From positions 1-53,049 of the forward strand of contig JANXBI010000014.1 in the NCBI GenBank assembly GCA_025060675.1: 53,049 nucleotides of DNA. The letters run 5' to 3'. Positions within the stretch are counted from its first letter, which is position 1. Each line of letters starts with the position of its first letter. A program made the translations under genes and the position numbers. The notes under the pieces were generated by a model. That model worked only from the letters and a program-made list of their open reading frames with translations. It was not told the origin of the DNA and did no database searches. The DNA is from Candidatus Caldatribacterium sp. Lineage in GTDB: Bacteria; Atribacterota; Atribacteria; Atribacterales; Caldatribacteriaceae. Positions 15,630-24,437 of this stretch are shown here, piece after piece.

Positions 15630-17357
15630 ATGGACATCCTTGAGCAGCTTAAAAGGGAACCTGTTATTGCTTACTTTTCGATGGAGATCGCTCTTTTCAA
15701 CGATATTCCAACCTATAGTGGTGGCCTCGGTGTCCTAGCCGGGGATACGGTGCGCTCTGCAGCAGACCTTTCTCTTCCCTTTGTGGCGGTTACTCTGGCA
15801 AGCCGCAAGGGATACTTCCGCCAAGAAATCACTCCAGAGGGCTGGCAAATCGAACACCCCATGGAGTGGGAGGTCGAGAAAATCCTTACTCCTCTTCCCC
15901 AAAAGGTCACGGTGGGCATTGAAGGTCGCAAGGTCACCGTAGGTGCTTGGGTGTATTTCTGGCGAAGTTTCACTGGCAGCATCGTACCTGTGATCTTCCT
16001 TGACACAGACCTTTCTGAAAACACCCCTGAGGATCGCTCAATCACCGATTTTCTCTACGGGGGTGATCGTCGCTACCGTCTCAAACAAGAGATTGTCCTT
16101 GGCATTGGAGGAGCTAGAATCTTGAAGGCCTTAGGTTTTGAGGTACGAAAGTACCACATCAACGAGGGACATGCTGCCCTAATCACCCTTGAACTCCTTC
16201 GGCAAAGCCCTCAGTTCGATCCAGAGCCCGTTCGTGCTCGTTGTGTCTTCACCACCCATACCCCTGTCGAGGCTGGACACGACAAGTTTGCTTATGACCT
16301 TGTTCAAGAAGTTCTTGAAGAGGTTGTTCCCTTCCCCATCTTGAGAAAATACGGGGGTGAAGATCACCTGAATATGACTCTCCTTGCTTTGAATCTCAGC
16401 GGATACGTCAACGGTGTTGCCCGCCGTCACAGTGAGGTTTCTCGCCACATGTTCCCTGGCTATGCTATCCACTCTATTACTAACGGTGTACACAGTTTTA
16501 CTTGGACAAGCGAAAGTTTCCGCGCCCTTTTTGACCGATACATCCCTGGTTGGGCCTATGAGCCAAGCTTTCTCTCGCGTGCAGACATCATTCCGGACGA
16601 GGAAATCTGGAAAGCCCACCAGGAGGAGAAACGTAAACTCTTGCAGTTTGTGAGGGACAAAACCGGGGTAGCCATGGAAGAGGATGTACTCACCATTGGT
16701 TTTGCCCGGAGAATGACTGCGTACAAGCGACCCCTCTTCATTTTTTCAGACCTTGCCCGCCTCAAGAAAATTCGCCGCAGAGGTCCTTTCCAATTCATCT
16801 TCTCTGGAAAAGCACATCCTCAAGATTGGGAAGGAAAACGGTGTATTCAGGAAATCATCCGCCTTGCGCAGGAGCTCAGCCCAGAAATCAAAATAGCTTT
16901 TCTTGAGAACTATGACCTCGAAATTGCGAAGAAAATGGTCGCAGGGGTTGACGTTTGGCTCAACACCCCGATGAGACCTCTTGAGGCTTCAGGGACAAGC
17001 GGCATGAAAGCCGCCCACAATGGTGTACTCCATTTCAGCGTTCTCGATGGCTGGTGGATAGAGGGACACATAGAGGGAGTGACTGGATGGTCCATTGGTC
17101 CAGAGAGTGAGACGGGGAAAACCCCGCAGGAACTTTTCGAGGAGGAGATCGACGATTTCTACAACAAACTTGAATACCTTATTCTCCCCCTCTACTACAA
17201 CCAAAAAGACCATTGGCGGCAACTCATGAAAAACGCCATCGGCAAAATTGCCCCGTACTTTAACGCCCATCGGATGATGCGTCGCTACGTGACCGAGGCG
17301 TATTTCCATCAACCCCTTTTAGCGAACTCTGCTCTCCAGGAAGAAACAGCAAGCTAA
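15630..17357 (+). CDS. glgP: Alpha-glucan (glycogen/maltodextrin) phosphorylase, short form
   Basis: This 575-residue GT35 enzyme would release glucose 1-phosphate from alpha-1,4-glucans with phosphate and pyridoxal phosphate. The N-terminus has AYFSMEIALFNDIPTYSGGL and LAGDT, the signature of the short thermophile-type phosphorylases. HINEGHAAL and TTHTPVEAGHDKF follow. The PLP lysine is in EASGTSGMKAAHNG. It lacks the extra N-terminal regulatory segment of the 800-residue class. ATG 15630 follows GGAAGGAGG. A bidirectional terminator (17365-17386) follows the stop. Confidence 0.94.
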   Translation: MDILEQLKREPVIAYFSMEIALFNDIPTYSGGLGVLAGDTVRSAADLSLPFVAVTLASRKGYFRQEITPEGWQIEHPMEWEVEKILTPLPQKVTVGIEGRKVTVGAWVYFWRSFTGSIVPVIFLDTDLSENTPEDRSITDFLYGGDRRYRLKQEIVLGIGGARILKALGFEVRKYHINEGHAALITLELLRQSPQFDPEPVRARCVFTTHTPVEAGHDKFAYDLVQEVLEEVVPFPILRKYGGEDHLNMTLLALNLSGYVNGVARRHSEVSRHMFPGYAIHSITNGVHSFTWTSESFRALFDRYIPGWAYEPSFLSRADIIPDEEIWKAHQEEKRKLLQFVRDKTGVAMEEDVLTIGFARRMTAYKRPLFIFSDLARLKKIRRRGPFQFIFSGKAHPQDWEGKRCIQEIIRLAQELSPEIKIAFLENYDLEIAKKMVAGVDVWLNTPMRPLEASGTSGMKAAHNGVLHFSVLDGWWIEGHIEGVTGWSIGPESETGKTPQELFEEEIDDFYNKLEYLILPLYYNQKDHWRQLMKNAIGKIAPYFNAHRMMRRYVTEAYFHQPLLANSALQEETAS

Positions 17358-17364
17358 AACAAAA

Positions 17365-17386
17365 AGCCCCGGCGTGCGCCGGGGCT
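17365..17386. terminator. Bidirectional terminator between glgP and the cold-shock gene
   Basis: AGCCCCGGC and GCCGGGGCT form a strong stem with a short loop. On the minus strand it is followed by TTTTTGTTTT; on the plus strand by CCTCTTCTT. It can end both convergent transcripts, and better on the minus strand. Confidence 0.85.
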
Positions 17387-17402
17387 CCTCTTCTTAAGGA
17401 CT

Positions 17403-17603
17403 TTAGAGTTTTCTCACTCGCACCGCCTGTGGACCCTTTGTTCCCTGTTGCACCTCAAACTCCACAGCCTGCCCCTGCTCAAGAGTCTTGAAACCAGTTC
17501 CTTCAATTGCCGTATAATGCACAAAAACGTCTCCACCTTCGTCAGACTCGATGAACCCGTACCCTTTTGTCGCACTGAACCACTTAACCTTCCCGGTTGG
17601 CAT
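17403..17603 (-). CDS. Cold-shock domain protein
   Basis: This 66-residue single cold-shock domain is an RNA/ssDNA-binding OB fold (CspA family). RNP1 is KGYGFIE and RNP2 is VFVHYTAI; GKVKWFSATKG leads the protein. It has a consensus promoter (17657-17685). Its mRNA is predicted to begin with a hairpin at the very 5' end, followed by an AGGAGG site 12 nt before the ATG. A role as RNA chaperone is likely. Confidence 0.95.
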   Translation of the reverse strand: MPTGKVKWFSATKGYGFIESDEGGDVFVHYTAIEGTGFKTLEQGQAVEFEVQQGTKGPQAVRVRKL

Positions 17604-17634
17604 TGAAACTGAAACCTCCTAAAAAAGAAATTAC

Positions 17635-17650
17635 GGGCTTGCGCAAACCC
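17635..17650 (-). promoter_or_regulatory. 5'-terminal hairpin of the cold-shock mRNA
   Basis: GGGTTTGCGCAAGCCC on the minus strand is an almost perfect palindrome. The predicted transcription start (about 7 nt after the -10) falls at its first G. The mRNA would therefore start with a stem-loop, which could slow 5' decay or respond to temperature. Confidence 0.55.
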
Positions 17651-17656
17651 AAAAGC

Positions 17657-17685
17657 ATGGTAACACGCAAGGAAAGCTGTGTCAA
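17657..17685 (-). promoter_or_regulatory. Promoter of the cold-shock gene
   Basis: On the minus strand there is a perfect -35 TTGACA (17685-17680), 17 nt, and a -10 TACCAT (17662-17657). The 17604-17718 gap holds this promoter and the leader. Confidence 0.82.
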
Positions 17686-17718
17686 TGCACTCGGAAAAAT
17701 TTCACACATCCTGGAGAT

Positions 17719-19068
17719 TCACGGATAAATCCGGTAAATCTGGCGAGGGAAAGGAATGGTTTCTCGAATATGGTGAACCCCACAAATCCAGGCCACGGTC
17801 CGTTCAATACCAAGGCCAAAGCCCGAATGAGGACAAGTCCCGAAACGGCGAAGATCAAGGTACCATTCGAAAGCTTCCCGAGGAAGATGGTGCTCCTCAA
17901 GACGTTCCTCAAGAAGGTCAAGGTCAAAAATGCGTTCGCTACCACCAATAATCTCACCATAACCCTCTGGAGCGATTAGGTCATCGTTTAGGACAAGCTC
18001 GGGATTTTCAGGATCTGGCTGCATGTAAAAGGCCTTTATTGCTTTAGGGTAATGGTGAATGAAAACAGGACGATCAAACTCTTCAGAAATAGCTGTTTCC
18101 TCATCTCCACCGAGATCCTCGCCCCACTGAATAGAAAATCCCTTCCTCCTAAGTAGTTCAATGGCCTCTGAATACGAGATACGTGGGAACGGTGGCACGA
18201 CCCTCTCAAGTGGCTTTGTATCTCGTCCAAGCATTTCAAGCTCTCTTGAGCATTCGGTCAGTACTTTCTGCACGATGAAAGAGACAAGCCGCTCTTGGAG
18301 CCTCAGATTATCCTCAAAGGTAAAGAAAGCCGCCTCAGGCTCCACCATCCAGAACTCGGTAAGATGACGTCGAGTCTTCGATTTTTCTGCCCGAAAGGCC
18401 GGAGCAAGACAATACACTTTCCCAAAGGCCATGCAAGCCGCTTCCATGTAGAGCTGTCCACTCTGCGAGAGGTAGGCCTTCCCAAGGTCGAAGTAGTCAA
18501 GCTCAAAAAGGGTCGTTGTCCCTTCACAAGCAGCAGGGGTAAGAATAGGAGGATCAATAAGGATAAAACCCTCTTTCTGCAAAAACTCGTGAATGCCCAT
18601 AATAACAGTATTACGAATCCTGAGAATGGCATGCTGTCTCCGTGAGCGAAGCCAAAGATGGCGATGCTCCATGAGGAATTCAACAGAGTGCTCCTTCTTT
18701 TGAATTGGGTACTCCTCCTTTGGCACAGAGAGAACCCGTACTCCTTGGACTTCAAGCTCGTACCCACAAAAAGGCGCTCGCGGCTCCCGTCTTACTCTTC
18801 CCCGCACAAGAAGGGTGGATTCAAAGGGAAGACGGTCCAGGAACTTCAAATCCTCTTTTGAGAAAGTCTCGTTCACCGAGACAGTGGCTTGGATGAAACC
18901 CGTTCCATCTCGAAGGATGAGAAAGACGATCTTCCCACTGGACCGACGATTAGCAAGCCATCCCCGAATTTCAACCTCTTTACCATCCCACCAGTCGATG
19001 TTCTCAATGGAAGCCCACGGGAAAAACCCAGAGGTCCATCCTCGCTCAAACACGGGATTTTTCACCAT
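17719..19068 (-). CDS. asnS: Asparaginyl-tRNA synthetase
   Basis: This 449-residue class IIb synthetase has an N-terminal OB-fold anticodon domain (EVEIRGWLANRR...). The catalytic motifs are LTEFWMVEPEAAFF (motif 2 region, AsnRS-like rather than AspRS-like) and HSGFGLGIERTVAWICG with IPFPR (motif 3). The C-terminal RIYP ending resembles archaeal-type AsnRS. ATG 19068 has GAGGGTGG upstream and lies 23 nt inside the end of the preceding creatininase-family gene. It is the last gene of the asparaginase-Liv-creatininase run, which is unusual company for a tRNA synthetase. Confidence 0.9.
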   Translation of the reverse strand: MVKNPVFERGWTSGFFPWASIENIDWWDGKEVEIRGWLANRRSSGKIVFLILRDGTGFIQATVSVNETFSKEDLKFLDRLPFESTLLVRGRVRREPRAPFCGYELEVQGVRVLSVPKEEYPIQKKEHSVEFLMEHRHLWLRSRRQHAILRIRNTVIMGIHEFLQKEGFILIDPPILTPAACEGTTTLFELDYFDLGKAYLSQSGQLYMEAACMAFGKVYCLAPAFRAEKSKTRRHLTEFWMVEPEAAFFTFEDNLRLQERLVSFIVQKVLTECSRELEMLGRDTKPLERVVPPFPRISYSEAIELLRRKGFSIQWGEDLGGDEETAISEEFDRPVFIHHYPKAIKAFYMQPDPENPELVLNDDLIAPEGYGEIIGGSERIFDLDLLEERLEEHHLPREAFEWYLDLRRFGTCPHSGFGLGIERTVAWICGVHHIRETIPFPRQIYRIYP

Positions 19069-19804
19069 ACTTCCACCCTCGCTTCTCCATTTCTTCGATA
19101 AAACGCACGACGTAATCGACAAGAACGTGAAACATCTTCTCCCCTTTCTCTCTTGTCCCTTTTTTCGGATCCCCTGTGGCACCATAGGAGGTGAGTTCTT
19201 CGAAACGCCACTTGATCTCAAGCCCTTCTGGAAGCTCGGGTATCACCCCTCGGGCCTCCTCCATACGGCAGAGCTCAGGAAAGAGGTAAAGAGCGATAGA
19301 AGTTTCCCCCTCGCCAGCATGACCAAGACCTTTCCATACCTCAAAGGTATCTGGAGGGAGCAGTTCCCCAGCCGTCACCCACCAAGCAGGAAGGCAAGCC
19401 AAGAAAGCATGGGGATAGTTCACCTTTACGGAACGAGCAGCAATTTCAATAGGGGCAATGTTACCATCGTGACCATTGATGATGATAATTCGGGGAATTC
19501 CCTGCTTAATGCAGGATGTGAAGATGTCCTTGAGGACTTCCACCATGATTTCTGGACGAAGAGTCATTGTGAAAGGAAATGCATCGTAATGGAAGCTCAC
19601 CCCGTAGTAGAGAGGCGGGAGGACAAGCGTCCCTGGAACCCTCTTGGCCACTTCAAGGGCAATGGCCTGGGCTACAAGGGTATCAGTTCCAAAGGGAAGA
19701 TGAAACCCATGGTTCTCGCTCGAGCCGATAGCCACGATAGCTTTGTCAAAATTCCCTTCTTTGAAATCCAGATATGTCATCTCGGGGTGGAAAATCCGAG
19801 CCAC
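19046..19804 (-). CDS. Creatininase-family amidohydrolase
   Basis: The 252-residue protein has the family's two-metal site: E and H in GSSENHGFHLPFGTDTL, D in FGTD, then NGHDGN and the late glutamate in GHAGEGETSIALYL. Members hydrolyse cyclic or linear amide bonds (creatinine, formamidopyrimidine derivatives, mycofactocin precursor). The exact substrate is not readable. It overlaps livM by 28 nt and asnS by 23 nt, so it belongs to the transporter operon and may act on the imported amide or amino-acid derivative. Confidence 0.85.
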   Translation of the reverse strand: MARIFHPEMTYLDFKEGNFDKAIVAIGSSENHGFHLPFGTDTLVAQAIALEVAKRVPGTLVLPPLYYGVSFHYDAFPFTMTLRPEIMVEVLKDIFTSCIKQGIPRIIIINGHDGNIAPIEIAARSVKVNYPHAFLACLPAWWVTAGELLPPDTFEVWKGLGHAGEGETSIALYLFPELCRMEEARGVIPELPEGLEIKWRFEELTSYGATGDPKKGTREKGEKMFHVLVDYVVRFIEEMEKRGWKYGEKSRV

Positions 19805-20796
19805 GTTCTCTCCTCCTTTCTCTCTCGCAAGGGAATCCTCCTCTTTCCTGCAAGACCCTCTGGTCTCCAGAGCATAACCACGATAAGGAGCAATGCGTAC
19901 ACAAGCTCGATGAATCCATAGAGCTTGAGATGCTCCTCAAGCGGTTTGAGCGCGTATCGAAGAGCGATAAGGAGCGTTGTCCCCACTATTGGTCCAACCA
20001 TCGTTCCCATACCACCAACGATGAGCATAACAACGATTTGAAACGTCATAGCAAAGGAGAATTCAAAAGGGCGGATAGCCTTCGTAAAGTGCGCATACAA
20101 GCCTCCAGCCACTCCTGCAAAAAACGCGCCCACCGCAAAGGAGAAGAGCTTGTACTTCATAGGGTAGATTCCAAGGACTTGGGCTACCGTCTCGTCATCT
20201 CGGATTGCCATCATGGCTCGGCCAAAGCGGGAATGAACAATTCTCCACACCACATACATCGCGATGAGAAGCCAAAGAAACGTCCAATAGAGATTGGTGT
20301 AAAGCGGAATGGCGCTTATGCCCATCGGACCACGGGTCAAGTTTTTCAGGGTTTTAGCAAAGGTCACCACGATGACCATGAAACCAAGAGAGGCTACGGA
20401 AAGATAATGTCCCCTGAGACGCAAAACCGGGGCGCCAACAAGAAGGGCAGCGCAGCTTGCCAGCGCACCTCCTACCAGGAGAGCGGGGAAAAAGGGCCAC
20501 GCAGCATCCGGTCCCCCAAGGAACCATGGAAGACGAGGGAGTTCATACGCTTCCCGCAGGGGAACAGGGAAGGTGAGAAGCGTTGAAGTGTACGCACCGA
20601 TAGCCATGAAGGCCGCATGTCCCAAGGAAAAAAGACCGGTATACCCATTGGTAAGGTTAAGACTTACCGTAGCGATAGAGTAAATTCCCATGAGGACAAG
20701 AATATGCAAAACATACCGGTTCAGCGTCCGCTCCGCCACAAAGAGCGCACCAAAAAGGGCAACTCCTCCAATGAGGAACCAAAGTTCCCGCTTCAT
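19777..20796 (-). CDS. livM: Branched-chain-type amino-acid ABC transporter permease LivM
   Basis: The 339-residue permease has about ten membrane helices and the LivM signatures SLNLTNGYTGLFSLGHAAFMAIGAY (near residue 45) and LRGHYLSVASLGF. A conserved cytoplasmic loop reads RFGRAMMAIRDDETVAQVLGI. It forms a heterodimer with LivH. Its start overlaps the livH stop (ATGA). Confidence 0.93.
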   Translation of the reverse strand: MKRELWFLIGGVALFGALFVAERTLNRYVLHILVLMGIYSIATVSLNLTNGYTGLFSLGHAAFMAIGAYTSTLLTFPVPLREAYELPRLPWFLGGPDAAWPFFPALLVGGALASCAALLVGAPVLRLRGHYLSVASLGFMVIVVTFAKTLKNLTRGPMGISAIPLYTNLYWTFLWLLIAMYVVWRIVHSRFGRAMMAIRDDETVAQVLGIYPMKYKLFSFAVGAFFAGVAGGLYAHFTKAIRPFEFSFAMTFQIVVMLIVGGMGTMVGPIVGTTLLIALRYALKPLEEHLKLYGFIELVYALLLIVVMLWRPEGLAGKRRIPLRERKEERTWLGFSTPR

Positions 20797-21692
20797 ACTC
20801 GCACCTCTTCTTTCATGCCCATAATACCCGAAGGACGCACAAGCAGAACAAGAATAAGGATGGCGAAGACAATACCATCACGGTATTCGGCAAAGCGAGT
20901 CGGCAAAAAAGCTATAGAGAGGATTTCAGCAAGCCCGAGGACAAATCCTCCAAGCATAGCTCCCGGAACACTCCCTACCCCTCCTACGACCACAGCCACA
21001 AATGCTTTCACCCCAGTCAAAAAACCCATGTCATAGGAAATCTGGCCATACTTTGCTCCCCACAGAAACCCCGTAAAAGCCGCAATGGCTGAGCCCAGAA
21101 CGAAAGCGACCGAAATAACCCGATTCACCTCTATACCCATGAGATTGGCAACTTCGAGGTTTTCAGACGTGGCTCGCATAGCGATGCCCATTTTCGTCCG
21201 CCTCACAAAGAGATGAAATGCAAACATGATGGCAAAGGAGGAGAGGATAATGAAGACGTCAATAGCGCGAAAGGTCAGAAAAGGTGTTCGATACAAAGTC
21301 GCGAGAAAAGATGGGGTTTTGAAAGCATAAGGCTGAGGCGATGCGAGGAGTTTCGTAGAGTTTTCAATGAACGTATAAAAGCCGAGCGAAGTGATAAGGA
21401 GAGCCACCTCCGGACCTCCCAGAAGTTTCCGATAAGCCACAAAATCAAGCACAAGGCCCATAAGCCCCCCAAATCCAAGGACAAGGAAAATCGAGGCCAC
21501 GAAGGGACAACCGAGGCGAAAGAAAACGAAGTACATACAAAAGGCCCCTAAGGTAATAAGAGCTCCATGGGCAAAATTGATGAGCCGAAGAATACCATAC
21601 ACTACCGTCATCCCAAGAGCAAGGAGGGCGTAGATGCACCCCAAAATAACACCATTCATGCTCTGTTGGAGAAAGTAGGACAACGAAAACAT
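20793..21692 (-). CDS. livH: Branched-chain-type amino-acid ABC transporter permease LivH
   Basis: The 299-residue permease begins with NGVILGCIYALLALGMTVVYGILRLINFAHGALITLGAF, the LivH hallmark. It has seven to eight helices, and RRTKMGIAMRATSENLEVANLMGI is the coupling loop. It lies 2 nt after the livF stop. With LivM it forms the pore for hydrophobic or amide amino acids. Confidence 0.93.
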   Translation of the reverse strand: MFSLSYFLQQSMNGVILGCIYALLALGMTVVYGILRLINFAHGALITLGAFCMYFVFFRLGCPFVASIFLVLGFGGLMGLVLDFVAYRKLLGGPEVALLITSLGFYTFIENSTKLLASPQPYAFKTPSFLATLYRTPFLTFRAIDVFIILSSFAIMFAFHLFVRRTKMGIAMRATSENLEVANLMGIEVNRVISVAFVLGSAIAAFTGFLWGAKYGQISYDMGFLTGVKAFVAVVVGGVGSVPGAMLGGFVLGLAEILSIAFLPTRFAEYRDGIVFAILILVLLVRPSGIMGMKEEVRV

Positions 21693-21694
21693 TC

Positions 21695-22408
21695 CTATCC
21701 TCCCAGATAGACCTTTTTGACCTCCTCGAGGGACTCGACATCCTCAGGAGTTCCAGAAATCTTCACCGTTCCTGTCTCCAGAACGTATACGTAGTCAGCA
21801 ATTCCTATGGCCATAGGAGCGCTTTGCTCTACAAGGAGAATAGTCACACCCCTTTCACGAATACTCCGGATGAGGGCATAGAGTTCTCGAACAATGAGCG
21901 GAGCAAGACCAAGGGAGGGTTCGTCAAGGAGCATGAGTTTGGGACGAGACATAAGGCCTCGCCCTATCGCTAACATCTGCTGTTCCCCACCAGAGAGAGT
22001 CCCTGCAATCTGATGCTCTCGTTCCTTCAGGCGAGGGAAAAGGCGGTAGACTTCCTCAAGGTCTTTCACCACCTCTTTTTGATCCTTTCTATGGTATGCC
22101 CCAAGGAGCAAGTTTTCCCTAACCGTCAAGCGACCAAAAATCCCCCGCCCTTCAGGAACAAGGCAAATTCCCATACGGACGCGTTGTGGCGCAGGAAGTG
22201 TAGTGATGTCCTTTCCATCGTAAAGGATCCGACCGTGAGCAGGTTTGAGTACCCCAACCACAGTCTTGAGAGTCGTTGTTTTTCCTGCCCCATTTGCCCC
22301 AAGGAGCGCTACAATTTGTCCCCTACGGACCTCAAGGTTGAGCTCCTGCACCGCAGGGATAACACCATATTTTACCGTAACCTTTTCCAACCTAAGCAAC
22401 GAGATCAC
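21695..22408 (-). CDS. livF: Branched-chain-type amino-acid ABC transporter ATPase LivF
   Basis: This 237-residue ATPase has Walker A GANGAGKTT, signature LSGGEQQ, Walker B LMLLDEPSLGLAP and H-loop LLVEQSA. The frame is open a further 46 codons upstream, but that part lies inside livG. GTG 22408 (ISLLRLEKVTVKYG) gives the normal LivF length and overlaps the livG stop by 17 nt. Confidence 0.92.
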   Translation of the reverse strand: MISLLRLEKVTVKYGVIPAVQELNLEVRRGQIVALLGANGAGKTTTLKTVVGVLKPAHGRILYDGKDITTLPAPQRVRMGICLVPEGRGIFGRLTVRENLLLGAYHRKDQKEVVKDLEEVYRLFPRLKEREHQIAGTLSGGEQQMLAIGRGLMSRPKLMLLDEPSLGLAPLIVRELYALIRSIRERGVTILLVEQSAPMAIGIADYVYVLETGTVKISGTPEDVESLEEVKKVYLGG

Positions 22409-23171
22409 CTGTCCCCAGGTAGGCTTCAATGACCCGAGGATCTTTACGGATCTCCTCAGGAGTTCCCGTGGCAATAACCGAACCATAATCAAGAACCTGT
22501 ATAACCTCAGCAAGCCCCATAACGAAAGACATGCGATGCTCAACAATCATCATCGTAAGGTTGAGGTCACGTTTGATCTCGGCCACAAGATGCGCCAAAT
22601 CGTCAGCCTCTTTTGTGTTCATTCCCGCCGATGGCTCGTCAAGAAGGATGAGCTCAGGCTCGGTCATAAGAGCACGGGCGATGTCAAGCTTACGCTGCAA
22701 ACCATAGGGAAGATTGGCAGCGAGTTCTTTCCGGAACTCGTACATACCAAAACGCTCAAGCATTTCAACGACTTTTCGTTCAATTTTTGTCTCCTCTTGA
22801 AAGAAGGAGGGAGTACAAAAAAGGGTTGAGAGAAACCCACATCGCGCGTGCACATGCGCTGCAACTTTCAAGTTTTCCTCCACAGTAAGAGAAGGGAAGA
22901 GACGGAGATTTTGAAAAGTTCGTGTAAGCCCCAAAGCAGTAATCACATCGGGGCGAAGGCGGGTAATGTCCCTTCCTTTAAAAAAAATCTTCCCTCGCGA
23001 GGGTTTCAGAACACCACTGATGAGGTTAAAAACCGTTGTCTTCCCTGCACCGTTTGGCCCAATAAGCCCGTAGATCGCTCCTCTGGGAAGCTTCAGTTCG
23101 TAACCGCTGACCGCTGTAAGACCACCGAAGTGCTTCCATAGATCTTTAACTTCAAGAATCCACTCGCCCAT
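22392..23171 (-). CDS. livG: Branched-chain-type amino-acid ABC transporter ATPase LivG
   Basis: This 259-residue ATPase has Walker A GPNGAGKTT, the LivG-specific TRTFQNLRLFPSLTVEENL, Walker B LILLDEPSAGMN and H-loop MIVEHRM. The canonical signature position reads LPYGLQRKL, the normal LivG variant. It is paired with LivF. A G+C-rich hairpin (23182-23204) lies between it and the binding-protein gene. Confidence 0.93.
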   Translation of the reverse strand: MGEWILEVKDLWKHFGGLTAVSGYELKLPRGAIYGLIGPNGAGKTTVFNLISGVLKPSRGKIFFKGRDITRLRPDVITALGLTRTFQNLRLFPSLTVEENLKVAAHVHARCGFLSTLFCTPSFFQEETKIERKVVEMLERFGMYEFRKELAANLPYGLQRKLDIARALMTEPELILLDEPSAGMNTKEADDLAHLVAEIKRDLNLTMMIVEHRMSFVMGLAEVIQVLDYGSVIATGTPEEIRKDPRVIEAYLGTGDLVA

Positions 23172-23181
23172 ACAAGAGAAG

Positions 23182-23204
23182 AGGGGAGGGCTTCCCCCTC
23201 CCCT
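23182..23204 (-). terminator. Intra-operon attenuator hairpin after the Liv binding protein
   Basis: AGGGGAGGG (23182-23190) and CCCTCCCCT (23196-23204) form a 9-bp stem with a 5-nt loop. The minus strand continues CTTCTCTTG, a weak U-tract. It probably lowers livG-H-F-M expression relative to the binding protein. Confidence 0.65.
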
Positions 23205-23213
23205 ACCCTCCTT

Positions 23214-24383
23214 TCACTTGGCAATCTTTGGATCGGGAAGATACGCAGGAGCAACCTGTTTTATAGTAACGAACTTCCCGTTCTTTACCTCAATCACCGC
23301 TACAGACTTGTTCGGCACCTGATTCCCAGCCTCATAGGAGATGGTTCCAGAAACACCTTGAAAGTCTCTGATTTGGGCAAGACCCTCGGGAATCTTCTTG
23401 GGATCATCAGTACCGACAATTTCAATGGCCTTGGCAAGGAGTTTCAGAGCATCGTACCCAAGGGCAGCAAAGGCGTTCTCTGGAGGATTACCAAACATCG
23501 CTTGGTAATCACTCTTGAATTTCTGGACAAGAGGATTCGGATCCTCAAGAGACATGTGCGTAGCGAAAATCACACCTTCCGCCGCTTCCCCAGCAGTTTC
23601 CACAAGAAGAGGCGTATCAAAGCCATCCTCGCCAAGGATAGGGATGGTTACACCACCCTCACGGATTTGCTTCACAATGAGACCGCAATTTCCAGGAATG
23701 GCTCCGACATAGACAAAGTCAACTTCTCCCCGGTCTTCATACTCCTTAAGACGAGCAACCATGCTTGAGAAATCCGTCCAACTTGTCTCAAAGTAGTCCT
23801 CGTAAACAACTTCGCCTCCGTAATGCTTTAAGGCATCGGCAAAGTATGCACACACAGCGACGCTAAAGTCCACTGCTGTATCCACCCAGATTGCTCCTCT
23901 TTTGAGGCCTAGGTCCTTCACCGCATACTCAGCAATGACCGCAGCTTGAGCGTTATCACCAAAGCAAGCAAGCCAAGCGCCAGTGCGCTCGGGAATCCGA
24001 GGATGGGTCGCTCCCGGAGTGATAAAGGGTATACCATACTCTCTGGCCAAAGGTGCAGCAATATTCACCCAGTGCGTATCACAGTACCCGATGAGCGCCG
24101 AAACCTTTTCGTTCTCGATGAGTCTGATAACTGCAGCAACCGTTTCACCTTCATCAGCCTTTGTGTCCACAACCTTCAGTTCAACCGGCCTCCCCAAAAT
24201 CCCCCCTGCTTTGTTGATCTCTTCCGCGGCAAGCTTTACCCCATTGAGGGCCGGAGTATCGATAGACGCCCAAGGACCGGTAAGACCCATAACTACTCCA
24301 ACCTTGATAGGTTCAGCAGCAAAAGCCGAGAAAGCGAGAACAAGAGCAAACACCACCCCACTGAGAGCTACAAACCACCTCAT
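23214..24383 (-). CDS. Liv-type amino-acid ABC transporter substrate-binding protein
   Basis: The 389-residue protein has a signal peptide (residues 1-22, cleavage after AFA). It has the LivJ/K N-terminus IKVGVVMGLTGPWASIDTPALNGVKLAAEEINKAGGILGR and later IGYCDTHWVNIAAPLAREYGIPFI. There is no lipobox. Ligand type is not predictable; related proteins bind leucine-like amino acids, amides or urea. The asparaginase 55 nt upstream and the amidohydrolase downstream suggest an amide-containing ligand (inference). Confidence 0.92.
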   Translation of the reverse strand: MRWFVALSGVVFALVLAFSAFAAEPIKVGVVMGLTGPWASIDTPALNGVKLAAEEINKAGGILGRPVELKVVDTKADEGETVAAVIRLIENEKVSALIGYCDTHWVNIAAPLAREYGIPFITPGATHPRIPERTGAWLACFGDNAQAAVIAEYAVKDLGLKRGAIWVDTAVDFSVAVCAYFADALKHYGGEVVYEDYFETSWTDFSSMVARLKEYEDRGEVDFVYVGAIPGNCGLIVKQIREGGVTIPILGEDGFDTPLLVETAGEAAEGVIFATHMSLEDPNPLVQKFKSDYQAMFGNPPENAFAALGYDALKLLAKAIEIVGTDDPKKIPEGLAQIRDFQGVSGTISYEAGNQVPNKSVAVIEVKNGKFVTIKQVAPAYLPDPKIAK

Positions 24384-24437
24384 CGAATCACCTCCCGAAA
24401 GGTTTGACTATGTTATACCCCTTTTCCTCCACAAGCG

